This document shows positions 1-6,630 of a stretch of DNA of 8,168 bases, one piece after another. The position numbers and the translations under genes were made by a program. The stretch is taken from contig JALGTJ010000030.1 of assembly GCA_029821415.1 (NCBI GenBank), positions 1-8,168 of the forward strand, given 5' to 3'. How positions within the stretch are numbered: the stretch's first letter is position 1; each line of letters starts with the position of its first letter. This DNA comes from Candidatus Zipacnadia bacterium. GTDB taxonomy: Bacteria > Armatimonadota > Zipacnadia > Zipacnadales > Zipacnadaceae. The notes below the pieces were generated by a model that worked only from the letters and a program-made list of their open reading frames with translations, was not told where the DNA came from and did not search any database.

Positions 1-318
1 GCAGTAGTCGTAGTAGGGTTCAATGTGCTGCATTTCCAGCAGCCTGCCCTTGGAGGGGCAGTGATGCATAATTATACGGAACTCGCCGGCTTCTTCATCA
101 AGTTCCATAGTGAAATCGGCAGCCTCTTCGTTGAGTGTGTGGCTCCAGTATTCCCAGCAACCCTCAAGCCCCTTCTCTGCGACTAACTTGCGCAAATTGC
201 CGAGGAAATTGTCGCGGATATAGTCCCAGAACCTGACCACCTCCTGATGACCGCCCTGTTTTTCCAGATACTTAAACAGCTCACTATATGCCGGAATGAA
301 GTCGGTGCAAGATATCAT
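1..318 (-). CDS. Small protein of unknown function, C-terminus off the window; paralog of its upstream neighbour
   Basis: Partial gene: 106 codons are present and the frame stays open to the left edge. The start is ATG at 318-316, five bases after a perfect AGGAGG (329-324) that lies inside the upstream gene. It overlaps that gene's stop as ATGA, so translational coupling is likely. The protein begins MISCTDFIPAYSELFKYLEK, is acidic and soluble, and shows no signal peptide or membrane segment. It aligns without long gaps to the neighbouring product: both have DF near the N-terminus, then YLE, a VR..(W/L).D block, a GL...(W/K)EY block, and a Cys-Pro pair (C87-P88 here) about 80 residues in. 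Near the edge it reads PYYDYC. The Cys-Pro layout recalls the L-2-amino-thiazoline-4-carboxylate hydrolase-like family, but I cannot confirm this, so function is left open. It is the third gene of an operon behind an aldolase. Confidence 0.8.
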   Translation of the reverse strand, partial: MISCTDFIPAYSELFKYLEKQGGHQEVVRFWDYIRDNFLGNLRKLVAEKGLEGCWEYWSHTLNEEAADFTMELDEEAGEFRIIMHHCPSKGRLLEMQHIEPYYDYC

Positions 319-782
319 AGTGGCCTCCTGTAGAAACGTTGTACGCTGCGGCCAGTCTCGTCATCATACTCGACCAGTTCCGCCGCGAAATCAGTGCCTG
401 CGACAAGCGCTTCGTTGACAGTCTTGGTGGTCTCGTAGAACATATTCGCCACTGCGTAGCCATGCTGGCGCATATGAGTAACTGCCGGACAGGCGGCAAC
501 GCGGATGACTAATTCGTCATCGGAGAGAGTAATCTCGGCATCGCCGCCTTCTTTTTCGTAGAGCTTAACGAAGTATTCTTTGAGCGCCGGTAGGCCGCGT
601 TGCTTAATCTCTTCTTTGAGTGGTGCAAAATAGACGTTGGTGAAATCCCGCAGATATTCGCGCACTGCCTCTTCTCCGAAGTTGTCTTCCAGGTACTGGA
701 TGCCTACGCTCAGCGCCCCATGAAAATCCTTGTGCAGATAGACATTGTCGGATGCTTCTCGCCTCATTACTCGCTTGGCCAT
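315..782 (-). CDS. Small protein of unknown function (155 aa), ATC-hydrolase-like at best
   Basis: The chosen start is ATG at 782-780, giving 155 residues beginning MAKRVMRREASDNVYLHKDF. It has a GGAGG at 796-792, nine bases upstream, whereas the frame's longer extension to 839 would run deep into the aldolase gene. The start lies one base after the aldolase stop (786-784), and the stop overlaps the next gene as ATGA. The protein is soluble and rich in charged residues, with an amphipathic helical first half (residues 20-75), a GGDAEITLSDDELVIRVAACP segment that looks like beta strands ending in C98-P99, and a C-terminal helix followed by a polar tail. It resembles the next gene's product along most of that product's visible length. 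The Cys-Pro pair and size suggest the L-2-amino-thiazoline-4-carboxylate hydrolase-like family, from memory only. Its role is presumably tied to the aldolase substrate, which is inference. Confidence 0.85.
   Translation of the reverse strand: MAKRVMRREASDNVYLHKDFHGALSVGIQYLEDNFGEEAVREYLRDFTNVYFAPLKEEIKQRGLPALKEYFVKLYEKEGGDAEITLSDDELVIRVAACPAVTHMRQHGYAVANMFYETTKTVNEALVAGTDFAAELVEYDDETGRSVQRFYRRPL
324..329 (-). promoter_or_regulatory. Ribosome binding site of the 318-316 start
   Basis: The minus strand reads AGGAGG, a full consensus Shine-Dalgarno, five bases before the ATG. It lies within the last codons of the upstream small gene. It decides the start of the downstream gene and suggests that gene is translated efficiently on its own as well as by coupling. 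Confidence 0.8.
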
Positions 783-783
783 A

Positions 784-1725
784 TCAGTTTCCCTCCCCGG
801 GGAACAGTATGTCACGATATTGTTGTAGCGCGCGGTCAATGTCCCGACGGCATTCGTCGGTCAAGGGGTAATCCAGGAAGCGGTTGGTGGTGCTAAAGAT
901 TTCCATTTTGACCAGAAGATGTTTGAGGCCACTCATCCAGCAAGTGATGTCCTTGCCGCCGTAGACGGCCCACATCATTTCCTTCATCCGGTCTTGAAGC
1001 TGGTGGGCCTGGTCAAGGTTCCCCGCGGCGACTGCCTCCATAATCTGCCGGGCGATGTAACCATTGAATATGCCGCCGCCCAGTAGCAGGCCGTCGTAGC
1101 CGGCCTGGAGGTAAGAGACGCAGTCCCACTCATTGCCGTTGAGCAACCGCAGATTATCGCGAGTTTGTCGGACCGCCAGGTATTTGGCCTGGCGAGCTGC
1201 ATCGGTCGAGCTGTCTTTGACCACGATGACTTTCTCATCGGTGACAATCTTGTCCAGCACTTCCAAGGGCACAGGTGTCGGTGCGTGCTCGCCCCGGTCA
1301 TAGATACCGATGGGCAGCGGGCTTTCTTCAACTACTTCCTGGTATAGTTTCTCGATTCTCGCTGGACTGGAGCCGAGGACGAAGTATGGCGCGGCGACAA
1401 CAGCGAGATCGCCACCTTCTTCTGCGACGATTTCGATATTCTCCAGTATGCGCGCGGCGGAGTTGTCGGTGACCTGCACTGCTATCATCAGGCGGCCATC
1501 GTTGTAGTCCACTACCTGCTTTACCAGCTCCCAGCGCAGCCGGTCAGGCATCCAGGGGCCTTCCCCACACGTTCCCAGCAAGAACAGACCGGTGATGCCG
1601 AGTTTGATGTGGTGCTCGACGAGCCGCTGAACCGCCCTGCCATCAATTTCCATGTCCTCGGTCAGGGGAGTGGGCGTCGCCGACCATAGCGGCTTGGATT
1701 CAAGTTTGGGAATATCAACTGTCAT
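784..1725 (-). CDS. Dihydrodipicolinate synthase / N-acetylneuraminate lyase family aldolase
   Basis: A 313-residue class I aldolase of the DapA/NanA (beta/alpha)8-barrel family, close to the family's usual 290-310 residues. These enzymes form a Schiff base between a lysine and a 2-oxo acid such as pyruvate in the cytoplasm. Visible family marks are the N-terminal ATPTPLT, GTCGE at 51-55 (the GTTGE substrate loop with the second Thr replaced by Cys), the catalytic Tyr142 in PIGIYDRGE, and the Schiff-base Lys170 in VIVVKDSS. The DapA Arg that binds the semialdehyde carboxylate (in YNxPxRTG) is not seen, since the segment reads YDRGEHAPTP. Lysine biosynthesis is therefore unlikely, and a sugar-acid or other 2-oxo-acid aldolase fits better, so no symbol is given. 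The start at 1725 places the standard barrel start near residue 13. The frame upstream to 1938 is non-family sequence. It leads an operon with the two small genes. Confidence 0.93.
   Translation of the reverse strand: MTVDIPKLESKPLWSATPTPLTEDMEIDGRAVQRLVEHHIKLGITGLFLLGTCGEGPWMPDRLRWELVKQVVDYNDGRLMIAVQVTDNSAARILENIEIVAEEGGDLAVVAAPYFVLGSSPARIEKLYQEVVEESPLPIGIYDRGEHAPTPVPLEVLDKIVTDEKVIVVKDSSTDAARQAKYLAVRQTRDNLRLLNGNEWDCVSYLQAGYDGLLLGGGIFNGYIARQIMEAVAAGNLDQAHQLQDRMKEMMWAVYGGKDITCWMSGLKHLLVKMEIFSTTNRFLDYPLTDECRRDIDRALQQYRDILFPGEGN
792..796 (-). promoter_or_regulatory. Ribosome binding site of the 782-780 start
   Basis: GGAGG on the minus strand, within a GGGGAGGG run, nine bases before the ATG. 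It is embedded in the final Pro-Gly-Glu-Gly-Asn codons of the aldolase gene, which supports the shorter start for the small gene. Confidence 0.7.
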
Positions 1726-1737
1726 TTTGGTCTGTGG

Positions 1738-1762
1738 TCTCCATTGTGTGACTCCAATGAGA
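1738..1762 (-). promoter_or_regulatory. Possible leader hairpin covering the aldolase Shine-Dalgarno
   Basis: On the minus strand the leader reads TCTCATTG, an 8-base loop, then CAATGGAGA. TCUC pairs with GAGA and AUUG with CAAU, leaving one bulged G, so the stem has eight pairs. The right arm contains GGAG, the only Shine-Dalgarno-like sequence before the ATG at 1725-1723, though its spacing (13 bases) is long. Pairing would hide it. A regulatory role is inference and a chance hairpin is possible. Confidence 0.35.
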
Positions 1763-1885
1763 TAGACTGGATGTGCCCCTAATTTCCCTCCAGGGATAGA
1801 TCTACCTCCGTGGCGTCTGATTAATCGTGTCCTGGAGGTTGGGCAAGTGACACTTCCGTCCGAAACACGAATGAGGCAGGGAGGA

Positions 1886-1915
1886 TTAGCCTCGGGGAAC
1901 GGTGAATGATATAAA
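1886..1915 (+). promoter_or_regulatory. Weak candidate sigma-70-type promoter for pyrG
   Basis: TATAAA at 1910-1915 could be a -10 element, about 42 bases before the pyrG ATG. TTAGCC at 1886-1891, 18 bases upstream, is only a poor -35. It is offered because it is the most AT-rich hexamer in the right place. The match is weak. Confidence 0.3.
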
Positions 1916-1945
1916 TGCAACTCTCCACCATACCCCATTCGAACC

Positions 1946-1950
1946 AGGAG
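1946..1950 (+). promoter_or_regulatory. Ribosome binding site of pyrG
   Basis: AGGAG ends six bases before the ATG at 1957. It settles the start of CTP synthase, whose family N-terminus (Met, a few residues, then the YVFVTGG strand) begins exactly here, rather than at the in-frame ATG at 1915. Confidence 0.8.
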
Positions 1951-1956
1951 ATACTG

Positions 1957-3582
1957 ATGGCTACGAAGTACGTTTTTGTAACTGGCGGAGTAGTTTCCGC
2001 TATCGGCAAGGGCATCACAGTCGCTTCGTTGGGCTTGCTGCTCAAACGGCGCGGCTATCGGATGGCCTTGGTCAAGATTGACCCCTATATCAACGTTGAT
2101 GCTGGGTTAATGAATCCCTTCCAGCACGGAGAGGTCTATGTGACCGACGATGGGGCGGAAACCGACCTGGACCTGGGTCACTATGAGCGCTTCATTGATG
2201 AGCCGCTCAGCCAGTTGGACAATATCACCACAGGCCAGGTGTACGGTGACGTTATCGCCAAAGAGCGCAAGGGGGATTACTATTTGGGGCAGACGGTGCA
2301 GGTCATTCCCCATATCACTGACGAAATCAAGGAGCGCATCAGAGCAGCGGCTCGCCATCATAACGCCGATATCTGCATTGTGGAAATCGGTGGGACGGTT
2401 GGTGACATTGAAGGTGAGCCGTTTTTAGAGGCCATTCGGCAGATGCGCATTGACGAGGGACCCGACAATGTCTGCTATGTTCACGTCACCCTAATCCCGT
2501 ACCTGGAAACGGTTGAGGAGCTGAAAACCAAACCCAGCCAACATAGCGTCCAGGCCCTGCGGCGGGCGGGTATCCAGCCGACTCTGATCGTTTGCCGCAG
2601 CAAGCTGCCTCTCACTGAGGAGATCCGCAACAAGATTTCCCTGTTCTGTGATGTGCCAGTCTCCAATGTCATCGAGGGCCGCGACGCTGACAATCTCTAC
2701 GAGATACCTCTGGCTATGGAGCGCCAGGGCATTGCTGAATTGGTCACTGCGCAGCTTGGCCTGCCTACCGGCGAACCCGACCTGGATGACTGGCGGGATC
2801 TGGTCAATCGGATAAAATCGCCGACGCACCAGGTTAAGATTGCTATGGTCGGTAAGTATATGAACCTGCACGACTCCTATTTGTCGGTAACTGAAGCGCT
2901 GATTCATGCCGGGGCGGCCAATGATGCCCACGTGGATATTCAGTACGTGGATTCTGAAGATATTGAAAAAGAGGGGGCGGAGGCATTTCTCAGTGATGTG
3001 GCGGGGATTTTGGTGCCGGGCGGCTTTGGCGACCGCGGTATAGAAGGAAAGGTCGCAGCCATTCAGTATGCCCGTGAGAACGGTATTCCCTTCCTGGGGT
3101 TGTGTTTGGGCTTGCAGTGCGCAGTGACGGAGTTCGCCCGCAACGTCTGTGGCCTGGCTGGCGCTAACTCACGGGAGTTCGATCCAGAAACCCCCCATCC
3201 GGTAGTAATCTATCTGAAAGAGCAGGAATATGTTACCGAGATGGGAGGTACGATGCGCCTGGGGGCCTACCCATGCGTGCTTACCGAGGGCTCGCTGGCC
3301 GCCCAGTTGTATGGAGCCACCGAGATTTCCGAACGCCACCGCCACCGCTACGAAGTCAACAACGCTTATCGTGACAGGCTGGAAGCGGCCGGGATGGTCT
3401 TCTCCGGCACATCACCGGAGGGTGATTTAGTTGAGCTTATCGAGCTGCCGGAGCATCCCTTCTTTATCGGTACCCAGGCCCATCCCGAGTTTAAATCACG
3501 GCCCAATCACGCCCACCCCCTGTTCCGCGGGCTGATTGCGGCAGCGCTGGATTACCAGGCAGGCGACGAGTCCGGCCAGTAG
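1957..3582 (+). CDS. pyrG: CTP synthase (glutamine-hydrolysing)
   Basis: A 541-residue protein, full length for the family, that converts UTP to CTP using ATP and ammonia released from glutamine; this is the last step of de novo CTP synthesis in the cytosol. The N-terminal synthetase domain (about 1-270) shows the P-loop GGVVSAIGKGI, DPYINVDAG, QHGEV, DDGAETDLDLGHYERF, QVIPHIT and EIGGTVGDIE. The C-terminal class I glutamine amidotransferase domain (about 290-535) shows VPGGFGDRG, the nucleophile Cys383 in GLCLGLQ, RHRHRYEVNN and the His509-Glu511 pair in AHPEF. All catalytic residues are present. One odd point is DAGLMNP where most bacterial enzymes have DPGTMSP. It is transcribed alone and diverges from the aldolase operon. 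Its stop lies 58 bases from the stop of the oncoming fliM/N gene. Confidence 0.98.
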   Translation: MATKYVFVTGGVVSAIGKGITVASLGLLLKRRGYRMALVKIDPYINVDAGLMNPFQHGEVYVTDDGAETDLDLGHYERFIDEPLSQLDNITTGQVYGDVIAKERKGDYYLGQTVQVIPHITDEIKERIRAAARHHNADICIVEIGGTVGDIEGEPFLEAIRQMRIDEGPDNVCYVHVTLIPYLETVEELKTKPSQHSVQALRRAGIQPTLIVCRSKLPLTEEIRNKISLFCDVPVSNVIEGRDADNLYEIPLAMERQGIAELVTAQLGLPTGEPDLDDWRDLVNRIKSPTHQVKIAMVGKYMNLHDSYLSVTEALIHAGAANDAHVDIQYVDSEDIEKEGAEAFLSDVAGILVPGGFGDRGIEGKVAAIQYARENGIPFLGLCLGLQCAVTEFARNVCGLAGANSREFDPETPHPVVIYLKEQEYVTEMGGTMRLGAYPCVLTEGSLAAQLYGATEISERHRHRYEVNNAYRDRLEAAGMVFSGTSPEGDLVELIELPEHPFFIGTQAHPEFKSRPNHAHPLFRGLIAAALDYQAGDESGQ

Positions 3583-3640
3583 CACACAACTGGGCAATAT
3601 AGGCAAACCGCGGATAGGTAGCTTCAACCGAGGGTAGTAG
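3583..3640. other. Convergent 58-bp gap between pyrG and fliM/N
   Basis: The two stops face each other. The gap contains a perfect 10-bp palindrome agtagctact that runs from 3636 into the fliM/N stop, and a loose 6-bp stem (3618-3623 with 3639-3644). Neither is GC-rich nor followed by a T run on either strand, so I see no intrinsic terminator. Confidence 0.5.
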
Positions 3641-4822
3641 CTACTGGACAACTTCGGTGGAGGCTGGGCGCAGCGCAGCCACCTGCAATATGCGGACTCC
3701 CAGTTGGTCCTCAACTGCTACGATCTCCCCGCGGGCAATCAGCTTCTTACCAGCCAGGATTTCTACCGGATCATCCAGACTGCGGTCCAGGGGCACTACT
3801 GTGCCGGCGCGAAGCTCCTGCAGTTCGCCCAGCGGCATAATAACTTGGCCCAGCCGGATCTGAACCGTGACTGGAATCCCGTGCAGCGGCTCCAGCTCTG
3901 CGGCTTCGGGCGTTTGGGTTGAGGACAGTCTCTGCTCGAATTCGGGGAGGGTATCGGAGTGCTCGTTCATGACCGGGTGGCTCCCGCTGTAAGTATTTGC
4001 CGCCAGTAAGCGTACACTGAGCTGAGCGCCTTGGGCACCGGCCATTCCGGCGGCGACGGACTGGCCGGCGGCGTGGAGTTGCACAATCATCTCTCGGCTG
4101 TTGGGCAGTAGCAGGACATCCCCACGAGCCAGCGTCTGTAGTTCGATCAGCTTTAGAGATGGAGCAGGCAAGATAGCCTCCAAGCGCACCGGAAGAGCAT
4201 ACAGTTGGCTGCGCTTGGGCCTGGTTGAGTTGGTCTCGGAGTTGACTGCGAGTTTATTGCGCCAGGCCGCGGTCGGCGCTGCCATCACTATGCTACGTCG
4301 TTCGGTTCCTGTGGCCAGAGGAATTGCTACAGCAAAGCCTTCCGAGATGACCTGGGACTGTGGGGCATCGGTAGGCAGCATCTGGTGTCGGCCACGGCTG
4401 TCAAAGAGCGTGCGCAGGGCGCTGCTAGCCAATGCTTCCAGATATGGCTGCAAGATGGCCAGGTCCGTCCGCGTCAATTCTTTAGACAATGGCTCCAGCT
4501 TCGTCGGGTATCCCAACAATGGGCCGACGCAAGATGCTGCCAGTGCCTGAGGCATGATTGTTATCATCTCGCTGGTGCCATCAAACCGTGAAACCAGCAT
4601 AGGTCCGGTGACTTCGTGGATCTCTTCCAATTTAGACTGCTGCCAGAGCAGCCGAGGAGTGCCGATAGTGATATCTGTGCCCAGATAACTATGGTTGACG
4701 CGGCGCAGCGCCTCGGTTAGCTGGGGGAACTGATCCTGCAGCGCCTGTCGTTCTTGGCTGCTTAGCTGCCAGGCAGCCGGGAAGCGGGCTGGCTGATATG
4801 TGGTGTCAGGTGGCAGTAGCAT
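3641..4822 (-). CDS. fliM: FliM-FliN fusion, SctQ-like C-ring/sorting-platform protein
   Basis: 393 residues, longer than FliM (about 330) and far longer than FliN (about 100-140). Residues ~17-190 resemble the FliM middle (CheC-like) domain: a helix then VNHSYLGTDITIGTPRL, a GPMLVSRFDG strand, a PQALAASCVGPLLGYP helix, and LTRTDLAILQPYLEALA. Two SPOA domains follow: residues ~207-275 (LPVRLEAILP...LARGDVLLLP) and ~315-382 (GIPVTVQIRLGQ...LGELQELRAGTVVPLD...IARGEIVAV). Two SPOA domains in one chain is the arrangement of injectisome SctQ and of FliM plus FliN joined. The N-terminal CheY-binding EIDALL-type motif of FliM is not seen. The product should form the cytoplasmic ring that receives export cargo. 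The start overlaps fliJ by 17 bases and has no clear Shine-Dalgarno, so coupling is likely. It is the last gene of the run and converges on pyrG. Confidence 0.85.
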   Translation of the reverse strand: MLLPPDTTYQPARFPAAWQLSSQERQALQDQFPQLTEALRRVNHSYLGTDITIGTPRLLWQQSKLEEIHEVTGPMLVSRFDGTSEMITIMPQALAASCVGPLLGYPTKLEPLSKELTRTDLAILQPYLEALASSALRTLFDSRGRHQMLPTDAPQSQVISEGFAVAIPLATGTERRSIVMAAPTAAWRNKLAVNSETNSTRPKRSQLYALPVRLEAILPAPSLKLIELQTLARGDVLLLPNSREMIVQLHAAGQSVAAGMAGAQGAQLSVRLLAANTYSGSHPVMNEHSDTLPEFEQRLSSTQTPEAAELEPLHGIPVTVQIRLGQVIMPLGELQELRAGTVVPLDRSLDDPVEILAGKKLIARGEIVAVEDQLGVRILQVAALRPASTEVVQ

Positions 4823-5267
4823 TGAAGTTCGGATTGCGGATGACTTGCACGGTGCGCACTAGGTCGTCAAATCGCCTCTGACTGCTGCGCTGAGCCGCTT
4901 GAGCGGCTTGCTGCTGCAGGCAGACGATAGCTTTTTCAGCAGCGCGCCGCAGTTGGGCGGCGTCCACCAGCTCGGCTTGTCGGCAGGAGGCCCTCTGCTT
5001 GAGCCGCCGATGTGTGCGTCGGATTCGGGTTATGCGCCGATCCAGGTCCGCCAGCGCGTGCTGGCGCTGTTGGTGCCAGTGGGCAGTAGCCGAGAGCTGC
5101 TTGCTGGTGGCATTACGCAAAGCCGTTTGCTCCTGGCACAATCTGGTCAGTTTGGCCTCGGCGGCGTAAACCAGTTGGCGGCATATCGCCACGCGGCGCT
5201 GGCACAGTCGTTCTCGGTTTGCCTGATAATGTAGGATTCGGCCAATTCGGGCGATGCGTTCATTCAT
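4806..5267 (-). CDS. fliJ: FliJ/SctO-like export stalk protein
   Basis: 153 residues, about the usual FliJ length (140-150), almost all alpha-helical coiled coil with many Arg, Gln, Ala and Leu and no membrane segment. FliJ inserts into the centre of the FliI hexamer like a gamma-subunit stalk and helps escort cargo to the export gate. FliJ is poorly conserved, so the call rests on position right after fliI, length, the coiled coil and a C-terminal segment (AEKAIVCLQQQ...RRFDDL) that resembles the basic FliJ tail. The start chosen is ATG at 5267-5265, which overlaps the fliI stop as ATGA. An in-frame ATG at 5294 would add nine residues, and neither start has an obvious ribosome site. The protein is very basic and holds several Cys residues, which is unusual for FliJ. 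Confidence 0.7.
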   Translation of the reverse strand: MNERIARIGRILHYQANRERLCQRRVAICRQLVYAAEAKLTRLCQEQTALRNATSKQLSATAHWHQQRQHALADLDRRITRIRRTHRRLKQRASCRQAELVDAAQLRRAAEKAIVCLQQQAAQAAQRSSQRRFDDLVRTVQVIRNPNFNATAT

Positions 5268-6604
5268 CTGGTTGTCATCAATCTCTGCAACCATCGGCGG
5301 GTGTGCTCAGGCGCCGTATACTCCTCAGGAGGCTGCTGCAAGAACCGGTTCATCTCCGTGCGCAGCTCCAGGGCTCGATCTACCCGCGGGTCGCTGCCTC
5401 GGGTATACGCCCCTACTTCTATCAAGTCCTGGACCTCATTGTGGGCTGCTACCAGCGAGCGGAACTGGGCGGCAGCCCGGCGGTGGTCCGGCGTAACGAC
5501 ATCGTTCATCAGCCGCGAGACCGAGCGGGTGATGTCAATAGCGGGGTAGTGGCCGGCTACGGCCAGTTGTCGTGACAGCACGATGTGCCCATCGAGAATG
5601 GCACTGGCGGCATCGCCGACCGGGTCATAAATGTCGTCCTGCTCAACCAGCACGGTGTAAAGTCCCGTTATTGTGCCTTGCTGGGTGGCCCCGGCTCGTT
5701 CCAGCAATTTGGGAAGCATAGTATATAGTGACGGCGGATAACCGCCGGTGGTGGGTATCTCTCCGGCCGCCAATCCTACTTCACGCTGGGCGCGAGCCAG
5801 GCGGGTCAGCGAGTCCATCAGCAACAGAACATTAGCGCCTTGGTCCCGGAAATATTCAGCAATTGCGGTAGCGGCTAGCCCGGTATGCACCTGCAACAGT
5901 GGGGGCTGGTCGGAGGTAGTCACCACAACGACAGATTTGGCTATCCCCTCGCCTAAGTCGCGCTCCAGGAAGTCAAGCACTTCTCGCCCACGTTCGCCGA
6001 CAAGCGCAATTATGTTGACATCTGCACTGCTGTTGCGGGCAATCATTCCCAGCAGCATGCTCTTGCCAACGCCGGCTCCGGAAAAGATACCCAGTCGTTG
6101 TCCCTGACAGCAGGTAAGTAGGCCGTCGATGGCCCGTACTCCTACCCACAATGGTTCAGTTATCCGCCGACGTTTCAGCGGTGGTGGTGGCGCGTTTTCC
6201 AGGGACCGGTGGCTCTGGACTGGGATGGGACCTTTGTCATCCAATGGCCGGCCAAAACAGTCTATTACCCTTCCTAGCATCTGTGGCCCGGTGCCAATCT
6301 GTAATTGCCGTCCCGTACCTATCACGTGGCAACCTGGCTCAACGCCCTGCAGCGAACCCAGCGATAGCAAAATAGTACGATTTTCACGGAAGGCCACCAC
6401 CTGGGCATAGATTGGATCATTGTCGTCGTCCGGTTGCAGAGCACACAGCTCGCCGATCTTGGCGACTGGGCCGCGAGCGACGATTGTCAGCCCGGAAACC
6501 TCCACTACCGTTCCAACTCGTCGGAACCGGCTGGCAGTTCGGGCTTGCTCAACCAGGTGTGCGAATTGCTGAAGTTGCCTATCGATCACCGGTTGCATAG
6601 ACAT
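5264..6604 (-). CDS. fliI: Flagellar/type III export ATPase FliI (SctN-type)
   Basis: 446 residues, normal for FliI/SctN (430-460). It is a peripheral cytoplasmic F1-beta-like ATPase that forms a hexamer below the export gate and unfolds and delivers cargo. Seen in order: an N-terminal beta-barrel with GTVVEVSGLTIVARGP (31-46), GRVIDCFGRPLD (111-122), Walker A GAGVGKS (176-182), the catalytic-Glu segment GERGREV (203-209, Glu204), Walker B ending in Asp264 of LLLMDSLTRLA, AGEIPTTGGYPPSLYTMLPKLLERAG (280-305), and the arginine finger region ILDGHIVLSR (Arg345) followed by GHYPAIDI. All catalytic residues are kept. Some motifs (RAQREVGLAAGE) are shared by FliI and SctN, so the branch cannot be settled by eye. 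The start at 6604 is followed by a second ATG at 6598, and neither has a good Shine-Dalgarno. It lies 26 bases after fliH and overlaps fliJ. Confidence 0.96.
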   Translation of the reverse strand: MSMQPVIDRQLQQFAHLVEQARTASRFRRVGTVVEVSGLTIVARGPVAKIGELCALQPDDDNDPIYAQVVAFRENRTILLSLGSLQGVEPGCHVIGTGRQLQIGTGPQMLGRVIDCFGRPLDDKGPIPVQSHRSLENAPPPPLKRRRITEPLWVGVRAIDGLLTCCQGQRLGIFSGAGVGKSMLLGMIARNSSADVNIIALVGERGREVLDFLERDLGEGIAKSVVVVTTSDQPPLLQVHTGLAATAIAEYFRDQGANVLLLMDSLTRLARAQREVGLAAGEIPTTGGYPPSLYTMLPKLLERAGATQQGTITGLYTVLVEQDDIYDPVGDAASAILDGHIVLSRQLAVAGHYPAIDITRSVSRLMNDVVTPDHRRAAAQFRSLVAAHNEVQDLIEVGAYTRGSDPRVDRALELRTEMNRFLQQPPEEYTAPEHTRRWLQRLMTTR

Positions 6605-6630
6605 AATGGCTGTTGTTGGTGTGATTATTG

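Larger units (their letters stand above)
1726..1956. other. Divergent intergenic region between the aldolase operon and pyrG
   Basis: A 231-bp spacer that must carry the start signals of both outward-reading units. It holds the leader hairpin at 1738-1762, an 8-bp palindrome TAGATCTA (1797-1804), another, GATTAATC (1819-1826), and an AT-rich TATAAA (1910-1915) upstream of pyrG. No small gene with a convincing ribosome site is seen here. No recognisable riboswitch or reiterative-transcription attenuator of the Gram-positive pyrG type is present. Confidence 0.6.

Noticed and set aside
600..896. Open plus-strand frame of 98 codons opposite the small gene and the aldolase end
   Set aside because: It is antisense to two well-supported coupled genes, has no ribosome site and reads as low-information Cys/Arg-rich sequence.
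1726..1938. N-terminal extension of the aldolase frame up to 1938
   Set aside because: The added 71 residues do not resemble the family, the barrel begins after 1725, and the extension would overlap the presumed pyrG promoter.
1915..1956. Upstream ATG for pyrG at 1915
   Set aside because: The family N-terminus and an AGGAG at correct spacing both point to 1957.
2491..2931. 146-codon minus-strand frame within pyrG
   Set aside because: Opposite strand of an unmistakable CTP synthase; no family features or ribosome site.
3618..3645. Hairpin between pyrG and fliM/N as a terminator
   Set aside because: Six-pair stem with a long loop, not GC-rich, and no T run on either strand.
4101..4550. 149-codon open plus-strand frame within fliM/N
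   Set aside because: Antisense to a protein with recognisable FliM and SPOA domains; Arg/Ser-rich composition typical of a shadow frame.
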